Assembly (NCBI GenBank): GCA_024305405.1
Contig: JAKNDB010000109.1
Coordinates: 6,386,001-6,450,000, forward strand
Reading direction: 5' to 3'
DNA: 64,000 nt
From: Dirofilaria immitis
Lineage: Eukaryota > Nematoda > Chromadorea > Rhabditida > Onchocercidae
A program made the translations under genes and the position numbers. Below, in pieces: positions 14,101 through 27,100 of the stretch. Each line of letters opens with the position of its first letter. Position 1 is the first letter of the stretch. A model generated the notes under the pieces. That model was not told where the DNA came from. It worked only from the letters and a program-made list of their open reading frames with translations, and made no database searches.

Positions 14101-15126
14101 CACAAGTAATAAGTGAATAAAACTGAGATTTTTTCTAATGTGTAAAATCTTCATCTTTGGCAAAACTCAAGATCTTAAAAATATGAAAGAAAAGAGGGAT
14201 TATTAACCTCAAAGATTCTGAGTTCATCAAGGTAAAGGCGCACAGTACTACCAAATGCATCGCGTTCTTGTTCTCCTGTTTCATTAATATTGCTTTCTAC
14301 AGAAATAATCATTAAATGTTTATCAAACATGGCAGTTATTAAACTACATGCTTCTTTAAACGCTTACCAATGAATACATGCTGATTCTGATTATATGAAA
14401 TGCGCATCCTTGTGCACAGTTCATCATTTTCGGCCAAGAGCTGAACATTTCGAGCTCTTAGCATTTCAACCGTTTCTTGTAAAGCCTTGATGCGAATTCT
14501 TAATTGACTTACATCTGCCTGAAGTAATGATTCAAATATTTCCTCAATAAAGTGAAATAAATTCAAGATAGAAGAATAAAAATCCAAACAAAAGTTATGA
14601 AAACGAGAACGACTTTTTAACAAACAACAATGATTTTTGACACTTTTCCGTGAATGAAATATATCTAACTTATAAGGATGAAATATATCTAACTTATAAG
14701 AATAAAGCCCCAGTTCTGATTTGAAATCACACAAACGGAAAACTATGGATATCTTCCTTAGTTCAGATCTTCTCTAATTATTCATGCTCAAACCTGTAAC
14801 AATACATTCTCTCTGTACTGATCGTTGAAGGACTCGATACCATCCGAAATTGTTATTCGCCCCTGCAAAAGTATTTGATTCATTAAATTCTAAGAACATT
14901 TATAAAACTAAAGTATAATGCTTTTCTTAGTTTCCAACAACAAAAAAAGCAAAAAAAGTTTCCACGTCAACTTATCTACGAGATTGAAATACAAAGCAGC
15001 ATTGAAGTATCGAGCAGCATTTAAAGCAATAACCTGTTTGAAATCCAATAATTCAGCTTCTAATTCAGCTATACGAGAGCGTAAACGACCAATTAATTTG
15101 CTTGACTTATCCTGATTTGCTACAAC
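11168..15126 (-). other. klp-12: Kinesin stalk: coiled coil and acidic insert
   Basis: After the neck the protein is a long alpha-helical coiled coil: [20 protein letters not shown], then [18 protein letters not shown], each matching the same segment of human KIF21. Exon 13514-13675 encodes an aspartate/glutamate-rich linker, as in KIF21. Exons 12525-13104 encode the second coiled coil ([20 protein letters not shown]). Exons 11760-11906 and 11583-11687 contain [12 protein letters not shown] and the helix that in KIF21 forms the regulatory coiled coil. The last recognised exon ends at a donor at 11168; the next exon was not found. Confidence 0.75.
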
Positions 15127-17520
15127 CTAAAAAGCTAACTACAAAGACTAATCATAATCTAAATCCATAAACCGAAGTGATTAAGTTCTGCTAAATCAAA
15201 GGAGTAAAATACCTTATTTTTGATATCTTTCGCTCGATTAGCATATTTCAAGGTATTTAATGTTTCTATATAATCGCAATCCGATGGACTGATACAGGCA
15301 ATCATCAAAGTTCGACTAAAACCATACCATTATATATCATACTACAACACTGATTTTATACATCATTTCTTCATTTCACCAAAAAAATTTCATGCGATTT
15401 CTGAATACGATCATGGATAACCTGTTTCCACCAAGTGAATCTTGGAGTAGACGAGTTAGCTTTGAATCTCGATATGGTACGTGTACTACTTTGTCTGGCG
15501 TAGCGTGTGTAGTTAATGCACATATAACGTTACCCAATGCTAACTGAAATCAAAAAACAGTAATACTTAACAAGATATTCTTTTCATGATCCATTCCTAG
15601 CTCAAGCATAAAAAACTAATCAATTTTTTCAAATTTTATAGATCAAAAAAATAAAGGATGAGTTAATACCAATCCAAAATTGATATTAATGCCTTCTTTT
15701 ATCCGGTCACCAGTAGCACCAGTGCGTTTTAGACGCTCTGAACCAGCCAAATCAACGAAATGGAATTTGGCACTTAAAAGTTCCAGTTCAGTAACAGGAG
15801 ACTCTTCCGATGCAGAAGCTCTATCGCTTTGTTCAACAGTAGTTTGGAAATCAAGACAAGGCTAAAATCAAAAAGTTTATACCGAGAGATATGATAATCC
15901 GGTAATCGTAAAATCTAGATTTAAAGATTTATTACTACGCCAAATGAGTACTTTGACAATAACTGCCCGCTGTTGTTTAATTATGACAGTAAAAATGGCA
16001 TGTGAACGCGATGATTGTTCGTTCATATTGGTTGAAGCAGTTTTGCGATTTAACGCACCGTTTTTCAAAACTTCTAGAGTCTAAAATTTAAAAAAGCATG
16101 AAATGCCTATCGAAAAAATATTTTTAAATGCCAACGTATCAAATTACATAATGCACTAAAAAAATTAATGATGTAAGTCCTGCTCAGAAAAGTATTGGAC
16201 AAGAGCTTAGAAAACTGACTTCATCAAGTTACGATATAGTTCAAATGTTATTAAACCTGTGAGGGACTTGTTACTGTAACTCGCGTTACACCATTCAAGA
16301 AGATTTCCCTTTAGCGTCTTCATGAATACGAAGACCTGCAGGTGATCGTTCATGGCTTAGTAAATCAATTATATCTTCGTTATACAACTAAAAAGAGTTA
16401 ATTGTCCAGAAAATTCGATTAGTCGAAATACGGAATAAAACAACTGAGAACGTGGAAACAACAAAAATTGAAAAACTTCTAATTTTTTGCACTTCACAAA
16501 TTAAGGCCGTTTTTGTTGAAAGTACCTCAACGAACTGCGCAACAATATCAAAGCAAGGCTCTACGAAACCGTGCTCTAACGCTTGTTGCTTGCGCAAGTC
16601 CATTCCAGAAAAAGATGTCTAATAGCACGCGGGACTATACCCACATCGATTTCGTTCATTATATCCATCATATCAAACGCCGTACCCATCGTGTAAGTTT
16701 TCCCGCTACCAGTCTGTAACATATTATATTAGATTCTTGGTAATTTATAAACTCCTATGTCCGTCAGCAAATAACCACAGATCTAAATAAATTTAATTAA
16801 TTAGAAAGCACCGTAATTAATGAAAGTTAAATGAAGCAGCAATAAAATAAATCTATCCAAATAGCAAAATAATTCCAATTCCATGATAAATGTACTTGAA
16901 TACCTATTCTATAAAATGGGTAACACACCTGACCGTATGCTAGAACAGTAGCATTGAAACCTTCAAAAGTTCCTTCAATTAAATTTTTAACACACTCATC
17001 ATAAACCTTTTGTTGTTGAGTTCCAATATCAAAGGCATAATCAAATGTAAAGCTTCTTTCGCCACCAATCGTTATCTATAAATAAAACAGCGATTGACTT
17101 TTATGCACGCGAACTTTAATAAATAAGTTAGTGCATTAAACATAACGAAATTATGTATTACTTTACATGAATTCGCACTATCAAGTACCTGTGCTTCTTT
17201 TGAAAAACATTGGTACATATGTGACTATTTTCAACTTTTTCCCGTTCAGACTGCGGCCTCACCCTGCAAACAAGTCAAAAAGATGCGGAAATACACAAAT
17301 GCGAATAAAACAAATGATTTACAAACTATTTGCAAATGTTTACTTTTATAACAAGTTTCGTTATCAAGTGCGTTATTCCTGTGGTTAAAGGTAAAAATAA
17401 AAACAAAGCTAATCAATCAAAAACCTCTCTTGAGTTTTTTAGCAAAATTTTAAAATTTATAAACATCTAAGCAATCAATACGGACCGTATTGCAACGCGT
17501 ACACAACTTGGATCGCCCAT
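11168..17520 (-). CDS. klp-12: Kinesin-4 family motor, KIF21/KLP-12 type (3' end unresolved)
   Basis: Plus-end microtubule motor of the kinesin-4/KIF21 group, known to restrain microtubule growth in axons. Exons, 5' to 3': 17486-17520, 17189-17263, 16929-17075, 16526-16713, 16257-16387, 15964-16080, 15670-15861, 15422-15543, 15213-15315, 15034-15126, 14794-14862, 14368-14518, 14208-14296, 13839-14080, 13514-13675, 13207-13310, 13014-13104, 12525-12733, 12278-12375, 11986-12093, 11760-11906, 11583-11687, 11168-11317. The start is the ATG at 17518-17520 ([12 protein letters not shown]), 30 bases behind a strong acceptor. About 976 codons are visible; human KIF21 proteins are longer and end in WD40 repeats, not seen here. 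One-base deficits break the frame at 12035-12038, 16307-16309, 16609-16613 and 17203-17207. The exon at 13104 lacks an AG acceptor, and the 14208/14080 junction is out of phase. Confidence 0.85.
14653..14700. repeat. Tandem duplication of a 24-bp unit in a kinesin intron
   Basis: Two adjacent near-identical 24-base units sharing the core aaatatatctaacttataag lie in the intron between kinesin exons 14368-14518 and 14794-14862. Only the first base differs. Confidence 0.85.
15213..17520 (-). other. klp-12: Kinesin motor domain
   Basis: All nucleotide-binding signatures are present in order: P-loop [12 protein letters not shown] (junction of exons 16929-17075 and 16526-16713), switch I NEQSSRSH (15964-16080), switch II VDLAGSE (15670-15861), then [17 protein letters not shown] and [17 protein letters not shown] leading to the neck. 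The pattern SHICT, TFDYAFD and [21 protein letters not shown] is that of KIF21 more than KIF4. The motor reads as a complete ATPase once four one-base gaps are allowed for. Confidence 0.9.
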
Positions 17521-17549
17521 TTAGCGTGCAAATTCGCTTTTAGCTAACA

Positions 17550-17552
17550 CTG
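17550..17552 (-). promoter_or_regulatory. Candidate trans-splice acceptor of the kinesin gene
   Basis: On the minus strand a textbook acceptor, catttttcag, ends here, 29 bases before the start ATG. No upstream coding exon was recognised, so spliced-leader addition at this AG is the simplest reading. A cis-spliced 5' UTR intron is the alternative. Confidence 0.4.
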
Positions 17553-20500
17553 AAAAATGGTTGTAATGGCAGGTACTTCTCATAGTTTTTTAAAACTGCT
17601 CTAACAAATTTGAAAATTCTGCCAACTTATTCATTTCACGATTCAAAAATGAACATTCATTATTATAGTTTTTTTTTAAATAGAATAAAGAGGATAAAAT
17701 AGAATAAAGCGGAACAAATATAAGAAAAACGGGAACGAAAAATCTCGAAGTCTTAAAGTCTTCAGTGAACAATACGGAGAACGAGATATGATCGTCCCAA
17801 ACAGTATAGCAGTGGTGCAGTTGAATATGTAGGCTGCACAAAGCGCATCTTCAATCAAAAATGAAATCAGTGGAGTGGTTCGAGAGTTCGCATCTAAAAC
17901 TAATTTTTAAAGAACCAACCATTTCATAATAATTCATGTTAGCATCAACTGGGAGAGACTGATTGACTCTACAGTACTGTAGCATAAGATGAGTGCCGAG
18001 GAAGAACTATGACTGATCATTGCTTCCGTGTAGAAGCCAGCAATGCATTAAATACAGCACACTTCTTCCTCACTTTGATTACTTTTCAATTTTTTATTTA
18101 GATGTGAAAAGTTGGGTTGTAAAGAAGGAAGCAAGGTATAACAAAGGGAGAAGGGCAAAAGTGATTCTACACTTCGCAGATGTATTTCCAACTTCAGAAG
18201 CTGCTTGTCTTCAAATGTATGCAGTGACCATGTCTGATGCACATTACTCTAGTCACTACTACTCCGATTACTACTCTCGATCATTACTTTAATTCTAACC
18301 ATTCCCATTCCGATTGCCTAGTATCCTCTTTTCCTACTTATCTCTTTTCCTCTCCCTCCATTATGCCTAAGACAGCATTTCCCTTCTATTTTATCTATTC
18401 AGTTATACTCTTTGTTGTCACTCTTTTCAATACAAGCTGTCGCTGTTCCCTATAAATTTTTCTAACTTTTCACGACACTATATTCCGCAAATAATAATTT
18501 CCCGTGTTTCTCTCCAACCTTCAATCTATTTTCTTCCTTACTATCTTCTTAAGTAGATGCTCTTTATCTGTACAGAAATTGTAGGAATCGGTACCCAGTT
18601 CGTTTTCTTGCTCAGCAAGAGATAACAGAAACGATGGGTCCTTAATTGTTTAGTAAGATAATATGGAAAATCCTGTTTTCTTTTCCCAACTTAAGGAATA
18701 TTCGGTGAAGCTCATTTTCGATACTTAAGAACATACATTGAACGAGCTGTTAACGTAACTTCTATAAAAATTTGTCATATTCACTGCAATAAAGTTATGA
18801 TGGATAACAATATGAAGAAATAGATTGCTGAACAATAAAGGTCAATAAAGCTGTTCTTTCATTTACATTTCAACTGACCATGATGCAATTACAATTCCTG
18901 GTTTTTTAAAACATTGCCAACATCGAACTATTCCATTTTAGGTCATGAATGATCAAATGATGAGTAATGAAAATGGTAGCGGCATTGTGATGTGACTGCA
19001 AATTGGTGGGCGAAGCAAGGCAATTCGCAAATCGCACCAATTTTTAATATTTGCTAATGGAAAAAATATCTTCGCAAAAATCGATCATTCTTACTGCTTC
19101 TTTCTTTCACCGCATTATTATCCATGATCTGCCTGTCGAGCAGCATTCACTGCTATCTTTATTGGCTCACGGATTCTTTTTTATTTTCAAGAAAAATCAC
19201 ATGAAAATAATATGGAAAATATTCCAACAATAAACAAAAAACTAATGCTAGAATACTTCACAAGGCAAAACAAAAGTGAAAAAAAACGAATAACTTGTCC
19301 AATAAGCACTTTTTTATAACCACTTCCTTATGAAGTTTGCTACCAACTTGATAATCACTACGTTTTGTGGTACAGGAAAAACTTGTATTATGATTCGAGT
19401 TTCATTGTGGGATGCTTTCGAATTCCAAACATTTCGAGACGCTTTTCTTATTTTATGTTTACAGTGGAAAAGCGATGAGAAAAATCGCAAATCATTTATG
19501 AATAAGCCATTTTTTTGCAACTGTTTCATTTTAACTATTCCGTTTCGTGCTTTCCGGTCACAATGAAGGAATAAGTTTCGTTCCTTTTTTATTGACTTCT
19601 GGATATTCAACTGCAACGCTTTTTGGACATAAAAGATTATGTTTCTCAACAACTTGACAGATAAGAATGGGTTAAAGGTATATAAATGGTGAATAACAAA
19701 GAAAGGGAACAAAACCTATCCATTTCTTTTGATAATTTTACGAATAATGAAAAGGATAAGAGAAACAAACAAGAAAAGAACATAGATTCCCTGAACTGAT
19801 AAATGGGAAACGAATTAATCTATGGCAGTTTCACATGTATTTAAGATTCATTAGAAAAGGGAATTCTAGGAAAAAGGATTACATGGCTGAAGAAAAATAT
19901 TATAAAGCCAGTGCTATTTTCTCAGACACGAGTTTTTATTCATAATTGCAATAATATGATGGAAGATGAATCCATAATATTTTTATCAGTTTTTGATGAA
20001 CAGAAATTTCTTAATTTAATTTTAACGAAATGTGGTATCGGCCTAAATAGCAAGAAAACGACTTCTCAGTCCAAAAATAATTTCATCAACACACCGAGAA
20101 GAAAGGGAGAAGTAGTAATACGACGTAAATTATAGCTTGAACATAAAGATAAGTGCGATATATCAAGAAATATTTAACGATACGTGTGCATTGAATATCT
20201 TGGTGTTCACCTGACGACACGACAAACAATTTCATTGATGCGAGAGAGTGGTGGTTATTTCCAAAAGCTAAGAAAAGTTATGAAGGAACTACAGTATGAC
20301 AACTGTCTTTCTGATATTCCATTATAATGCTTTTGTTGCAGTTATTAATTACAACCTTTATGTTGATCAGCTAGAATTGATGCTGGCAGTGATTCCAGGT
20401 GCTACATATGTAGAGTAAATAATGCAAGAAATGACGTATATCAACGTAAACAAGTCTGTTGAGCTAAAATATTGATGGTCGATTTCTTAATGGGTGACTT

Positions 20501-20952
20501 AAACTACATGTGATATCACATTGATTCCGGATACTTTCTTAACAAAAATTAAGATCAAAGGTTAATTTTTAAATTACGTTGTAGATGTCATTTATATTTT
20601 AAACAAGCAGAAATAATTTGAATAGTTGCAATAATTTCCACATTAAATCATTAAATGACTTGATACGGTGAAAACTTATATGAAATAAGTAAAAAATTAA
20701 AACCTTAGGCTACAAAAATAAACAGATAAAGAATAGATAGGTTATACAGCAAATTGTATAATTAAGAACAAACGAGAAATCGTCGCATTGGGCAATCTTC
20801 AATATGCAATGGCGTACCGTTAATTGTACGCGTGAAAATTGTCCCATTAACTGAAGATATTGATCAATCGTGAAATATGTTTCATGACTGGTTTTATCTG
20901 TCGATTTACATTATTTCATGTCAACTCGGCAAAAAGATCATTAATATGAGCA

Positions 20953-21076
20953 GATGATGAGTCATAATCGTAATTTATTTAGTGAATTATGAATAGATGA
21001 TGAGTCAATTAATCGTAATTTATTTAGTGAATTATGAATTGATGATGAGTCAATTAATCGTAATTTATTTAGTGAA
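20953..21076. repeat. Tandem array, 43-45 bp unit, about 2.8 copies, each with TGAGTCA
   Basis: Units start at 20953, 20996 and 21041. The first lacks two bases present in the others, and the third stops after about 36 bases. Each begins gatgatgagtca and continues through cgtaatttatttagtgaa. TGAGTCA is the classical AP-1/bZIP half-site pair, so the array places three identical sites about 44 bases apart. It lies about 530 bases beyond the deiodinase stop codon and 3.4 kb upstream of the kinesin start. A regulatory role is inference. Confidence 0.85.
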
Positions 21077-21604
21077 CTCGAAATCGTAAAATCGAGAAGT
21101 CCATGTTTCAAGCATTGAAATCCAAATAAATAATAGCCTGCTCTCTATTTTTGCATCAATAATTATTGAATTAGTGCTTTGAATTATTTAAGAAGAGATT
21201 GAGGAATAGGATAGACTCACCTAAGATAATGCAAATGTCTTCGCATCTTCGCATTACAGATTTGTGTGAACATTCATATAGTATTTCTCTCTTTTGTGGC
21301 GCGGATGTACATTGGGCACAAGAAAGCTGATACTTATTCAACTCTCTCCTTTAATCTATTCACCGGTACCCTGCAGGTGGAATGAATATGCAACAAATAA
21401 TTGCGAACTTCATAATAAAAATTAGCTATTTTTCTTTTAATTAAAATTAATTTTGGTATGAAAACCATTGTAACAATTTTTCAATAATATCTTCATTATG
21501 TCGTTTTCTTCACCATATAATTCCCATTATAGATATTATTGCTACATACAAAAAATATGAAAGCCTTGGCTATTAAAAAGATTAGGCTATTACAGACATG
21601 GCCG

Positions 21605-24138
21605 TTATGTATAACATCGAATTATTTCTTCGACGGATTTACGCTTGAGATCAGGTACGGTAGCGTTTTTGGCCGGGAATCCAACCGGTAAAAGAAGAAA
21701 AACTTCTTCGTCCAGCGGCCTGTTTAAATGTTTTCGAATTCTTTCACCGCCGTATAATGGATACGTGATTGAAGTAGCTAGTCCTGCATCCTGAAAATAT
21801 TTTCGTTTTTTTCTAACAAAATTTAAAAATTCAAATCATATTTAGCAGCGAATTGAATGCGATGCCTGGTAAACACTAAATAATTTATCGGCAGCCACTA
21901 AAAAGTGATTAACAGTAAGTACGCATGCATAAACATAATGAAGTAGACTCAAGCAAATTTCTTTTTATAAAAAAAAATGACCTGAAGTGCTGCGATTAAA
22001 ATGCCAACCGTCATACCGATACTTATTTGATTGTAATGCATCGAAGTTAACTCATTTGAATCATTAATTAAATGAATCTGAAATTTAAAAACTGTGTAAT
22101 TTATTGAACTACCACGTAACATTACAAAAATCGAATCAAATTTAGTTGTTCGGATTCATTATTTAAAAAAGCAAAATACGTGAGAAAAAATTCTTCATGA
22201 AGAAGAATGCGTCATTAACTGATAAATGACAGAAAATTTGAATACAGTTGAATCTTCTGAATTACATTTTGATATTAAAATAATTGAAATACAATTCTCT
22301 TTCTATTCTTTTTCCAAGCTACTTTTACTCTGTTATCTTAGCCGGAAGCCGAATTAACTTTATCAGTAATTCTTGACATGAGGATTGATATCAAGTGCAT
22401 TAACATTATGCTTTAAAATAAGCTTTAAAATAAAGTGAAACAAATAAATTGGAAATTCTACTTGTTTCATGACCACAATGAGATGAGGAGCTTCAGTAAG
22501 ATATGGCTTGGACCATATAACTTTCAATTCTGCTATGTCCAGCACCCAATCAGCTCCCATCCTGAATAAAATGACTCTCATCAGTAAACTACATCATCAC
22601 CATCTAAATAACGTAGTAAATGTTGATATAAATGCAATAGTGAATAATCCAAAGTGAACATCATATTATTCCTTTACCAAACATGGATTCCGATGTCTTT
22701 ATTACTTATACATAAGGGAAATTACGATTTCCGATCATTTAAAATATGCGACATCCATTATATTGCTTGTTATAGCAAACTTTAAAAATTAAGCAGACTT
22801 ATAGTTTCCAGAAACTTTTTGCTATAAATGTTTCGCTCTTCCTCTTCAATAATCTTTCTTATCTCAGCTTTCAGCCCATAGCTACTGATTACGCAAAACA
22901 TCCATGGTTGCAAATTGCCTGCACTCGGTGCTGTACCTGAAAAATTCTCGCAAATATATTATTGGATAAAATCGAATACTGTCAAATTTCTTGAATTTTC
23001 AGTTTTTGAATTCCATTTTGAACTTCATTTAATTGATTCAGATTTAAACAAAATCGATTGCTTTTTAACATCCTTGTTTACATATCATTAGCTTTTGTAG
23101 TATCTTGAAAATGAGTAATTTCAACTTTGATAATTTGCAGCACCTGCTGATTTAATAATATTTTGAATCAGTTTCGCAGGTACCGGACGAGGACTAAATT
23201 CTTGAACACATCGTCGCATTTTCATATTCTCGTAGAACAGCTGAGACCTTGGATTTAGTTTTAAATTGAGATTTTAAAGTTTCAATTGAGCACCCTTAGA
23301 TGTAGCATAAAAAATTGAAACTGGCAAGTCATTAATTAAAAAATTATAGCAGTAGAGAAAAAGAAGATACAGAGTTTGAGATACGTGTAATTGACCCCAA
23401 AATATCAAAATTTAATTTGAAACACTCTCATGAATTCAGATTTGGACAACACTTACTCTAGTTATGGCTAAGTAGTATATCATAAAATAGCGCATTTTTA
23501 ATTCCAAAAAAAAAAGAGGACACATTGTCTAAAATAACCAAACTACGAGATGACTAATTTAGTTAGCGAACGAATCAAAGGAAATAGATCATATTTTTAT
23601 AACTGACAACATGCATCATTTGTAAAACCCAAATAGTACTATAACTATAATACTGGAGAAGACTTTAAACATTTCACTATATAGACTAAACTACCTTAGC
23701 AAGGCTTCATCGTCATGCAGGCGGAAGCGATGATATGGTATCTTCTTGACACCGAAGATATCCCGATAATTCACAACGCTTTCAATAATATCGCCTATCT
23801 ATTAAAATGAAATCTTGAATCTGAAAATTAGTCGAGACAGGAAGCAGTACATAATTTCTACCGCTAAGATATTAATGAAAACAAAAGTATGATTTTAGAA
23901 ATTTAATAGTAATATTTATGCCAAAACATAATAAAAATTACACCTGTTTGTCGGTCATTCGTACTTGTGGAATGAATTTTCGCTCTGGTTGCATTACAGC
24001 CGTATTTCGCTTCCCGAAACTAGCTTTTCGGAATACTGATACAAGTTGGACAACGACAAATGCAATAGCAAGTGTTAAACAAAGCACGTTAATGCATGCA
24101 TGTACAATATCCCATCGCCAGTTACCTTCCGTCAGCAT
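21605..24138 (-). CDS. sup-18: Iodotyrosine deiodinase-like nitroreductase, SUP-18 type
   Basis: FMN flavoprotein of the nitroreductase superfamily; in vertebrates it strips iodide from mono- and di-iodotyrosine, and in C. elegans SUP-18 regulates the muscle two-pore K+ channel complex SUP-9/UNC-93. Exons, 5' to 3': 23944-24138, 23695-23798, 23144-23247, 22816-22936, 22462-22561, 21982-22077, 21605-21790. They join in phase without any correction to 301 residues, close to the family's usual 290-ish. An N-terminal membrane anchor (VLCLTLAIAFVVVQLVSVF) precedes the enzyme domain. FMN and active-site segments are visible: MRRCVQEF, SAGTAPSAGNLQPWMF, IIEEEERNIYSKKMGADW, LLPVGFPAKNATVPDLKRK. The lid residues Glu, Tyr and Lys used in dehalogenation all align. 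The third arginine of the RRSVR-type FMN motif is Gln (23202-23204). Confidence 0.92.
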
Positions 24139-24141
24139 CTG
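24139..24141 (-). promoter_or_regulatory. Candidate trans-splice acceptor abutting the deiodinase ATG
   Basis: The minus strand reads gatattgcag directly followed by ATG (24136-24138). An acceptor with no upstream coding exon, placed exactly at the start codon, is typical of nematode spliced-leader addition. An alternative in-frame ATG lies 12 bases upstream (24148-24150), before the AG. Confidence 0.5.
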
Positions 24142-27100
24142 CAATATCATATGAAAAATCGTTGTGAAAATATTAACAGTACTTCAAAAGTTAAATGTCG
24201 GTTACTAGTCTCTGGTCTTTCACTTTTATCGAGCTTGTAAAGTTGTAGACAATCATTGAAAGAACAAATTTAAGGTCCTGTGGTGTTGCCAAGCTTCAGT
24301 CATCTGGAATTCGGTACATGTGCCATATTTACTACTTGGTCTTCGTGAATATCTATTAAATTGGAAATGATCATAGAACATTAAAAAAATGAGTGTTCAA
24401 GCACACGAAGTGAACTCAGTAAAATCAATTTCTTCATCAATGTAGTCCTTGAATGACTTTTCAATAAAAATGCTAATTGTCTATTTATGTTGGTTAATTT
24501 CGACAAAATGACATTTCGTATTTCTCAAATATTTGATTCTTTGAATTTGTTCAGAGAACATTATATATTTTGAGGAATTCAGTGACAGTTTTTAGGAAGC
24601 CTATCATTTGATAATGTGTGCGGAAATAAGTGAAAATCGTAGGAATTTATATACTTCATTTTTAAAAATATAATTGATCAAATTTGTAAAGGAGCGTGCA
24701 CAAAATAGAATTTTAAAAAATGTTAAACTGGCAGGCTGAAAGATGAAAATGAAAGTGATGACGAGAAAATTTCTCAGTTTATATTTTGATCCTTGATGTT
24801 TGAAATTTATAGAAAAAAAGAACTTTTTTCAAGATAGATTTTAGCGAACAAGGAAATCAGGAAGCAAAATATATGTACTACAAAGAAATTTGCTTTCCAA
24901 GGATGCTATTTCAGAGAAATCCTTATTTACCCCAAATTCATTATCAAAAGTTGAGCCAAAGTGAAAAAACTGTGTTTCCAAAACATGCTGCATTGTTTCA
25001 GCATTTCGCTACGCAAATTATACAGCCGCTTTCTGTTACACACGTCAATTACCGAAATGCCTAAACTGCTTTCATCTAGTTCAATGTGTGTGCAAGAGAT
25101 AGTGTATGCACATCGGGCATAGTTTATCTTCTCGAAAGAAAATGGACCTCGGTGTCAGTTGTTTAATCACTCAGATTAGTACACTTGCTAATTGGACTTC
25201 TCATGATTCAGACGAGGTCTCAGTCTTCTATTACAAGCAGTACATTCTTTATTGGTTGAAAAGTTCCAGAATGTATGCTGTGCAATATTTCAGTTCTCAT
25301 ATATTTCCTAGTCTACGTCTCATCGAGATTAAATTGAATCTAGTGTAAAATGTATGTAAATTAAGCTTTAATTTAATCTAAAAAAAATTGTTGCTAGAAG
25401 GAAATCTTCCTATAGTTTTAAATCACTTCTTTTAAATCATTTAATTACCCTGTTTCAGGAGCGAAAAAAGAAGGAAGTAGCGAGAATGGTAATTAATTGA
25501 AGATAGGCAAGAAGCGAGATAAATTCTTTAGTGAGGACAAAATATAACATGATGAATACGCCTTACGCAGTAGGTTCTTTTCCAGTTTTAAGTTGAAATA
25601 AGGAAGAAGTGTGACAAGTTGATGAAAGAGACAGTCTCTGTAATATGAAAGAAAAAAAAAATTAAATCTTTTGATAGCCATATTGCTACTTTGCTCAAAT
25701 TAGTTAACGAGGTTAATGATTTAATGGTATCTCGTTATTTCGATTACGGTAAGTCACCCTATCAATGGCATAATTTATAGCCTTGTTTAAAACAAAATTT
25801 TTAAAACAAGCTATTAAAATAGGTCTCTTCCAATATATATAAAAATTGATTGTTTCAAAATGATTTTAAGTAATTTCACTGATTTTAAGTAATTTTACTA
25901 TTTTCATCCATCACGTTTCCTTAGCTCTCAAAAAGAGATAAGTGTTACACTGAATCTGCATACTTACATTCAAGCAGTGATCTTAGCAATGCTTTCTTTT
26001 GCAAAGTTTAAATGATTGCTTGATAATGGAGTCCACATAAAATCATCAAAATTTAAAGGTTTTTCAAAACATTTTTGATGAAAACGATGAGTTACCATTA
26101 TTTATGACAGATAAGACATTATCCAAGAGAAATTTGAAACTGGGTTACTTTTCATGAACCTCATTGCTCGGCAAAAACAATGATAGAGGGATGTAAACAG
26201 AACATAGCATAATAATCATCGATCTGAGCAAGAATAAGTTCGAGTTGACGAAGCGTAGTTGTTTAGAGAATGACGTGTGAATTGTACGGGCTCGAGCATA
26301 AGCATCCACCACCCGCATATTTATTTATGCGCTGCAATAAATTTCACATTGTAATAGTGTACATTACATCGCGGCTTCCTCTATTCGCATCTGTTCGCAC
26401 AGTTTTAAAAAACTTAGCAAAAACTGAATGCAGGGAAAATTTTTCCCAACAAAAGTATCTTTCTTCCTACGAATGTTCATCTTTCTCAAATTTAGCTGAA
26501 AAATTTTACGAATTCATTAAAATAATATTTCGTTTATTTGGATCCCACTTCTAGATTCGCTTTTAAGTGTATCCTTTCTATGGTAACTCACTTTCTGATG
26601 TCTCCTTTTCCTCCTTCATCTCGCCTGCATTTCTTCAACCTGCTGTGGAGTTGGTTTAGTACATGGCATCATATCATTTTTCAATCGGTTGTCAAAAACC
26701 TCTCTAACCTTCTTGGATATCAGGCAGTAAAATGTTCCATACAAAGCACCCCCTATTTCCGAAAATTTCTCCATCAAAAATATTAAAACGGATTGGTTGT
26801 TGAATTATTACATTAATTTACGATAACTTTTAGGTGTCTTGGCCATGTTTCAAAGTGCATTTATTATGTATTCAACTTTATTTTTTTCGAAGTAATGAAT
26901 CTTTAGGAACTGCATAATACTTGAAGGGTTCTGCATTGATCTGTTATTGCAAAGAACTCTTAATTTGCTATTTTGTTATTTATCAGTGCCTATCTACTTC
27001 AAATGAGCTCCTTTTATTGACTGACTACTATTTTCAAGCTTTAGAATTTATGAACGCAAAAACATGATTAAAGTGAAAATATCATGATTCATTTTTCTAT

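Larger units (their letters stand above)
17521..21604. other. Intergenic region between kinesin and deiodinase genes
   Basis: It separates the 5' end of the kinesin from the 3' end of the deiodinase, both on the minus strand, so it should hold the kinesin promoter. No conserved coding exon was seen. The stretch 18290-18450 is pyrimidine-rich (C/T) on the plus strand without further structure. The only organised element is the tandem array at 20953-21076. Confidence 0.5.

Noticed and set aside
25437..25460. Resemblance to a spliced leader (SL1) RNA gene
   Set aside because: Only about 11 consecutive bases (tttaattaccc) match, and no donor GT follows at the expected position.
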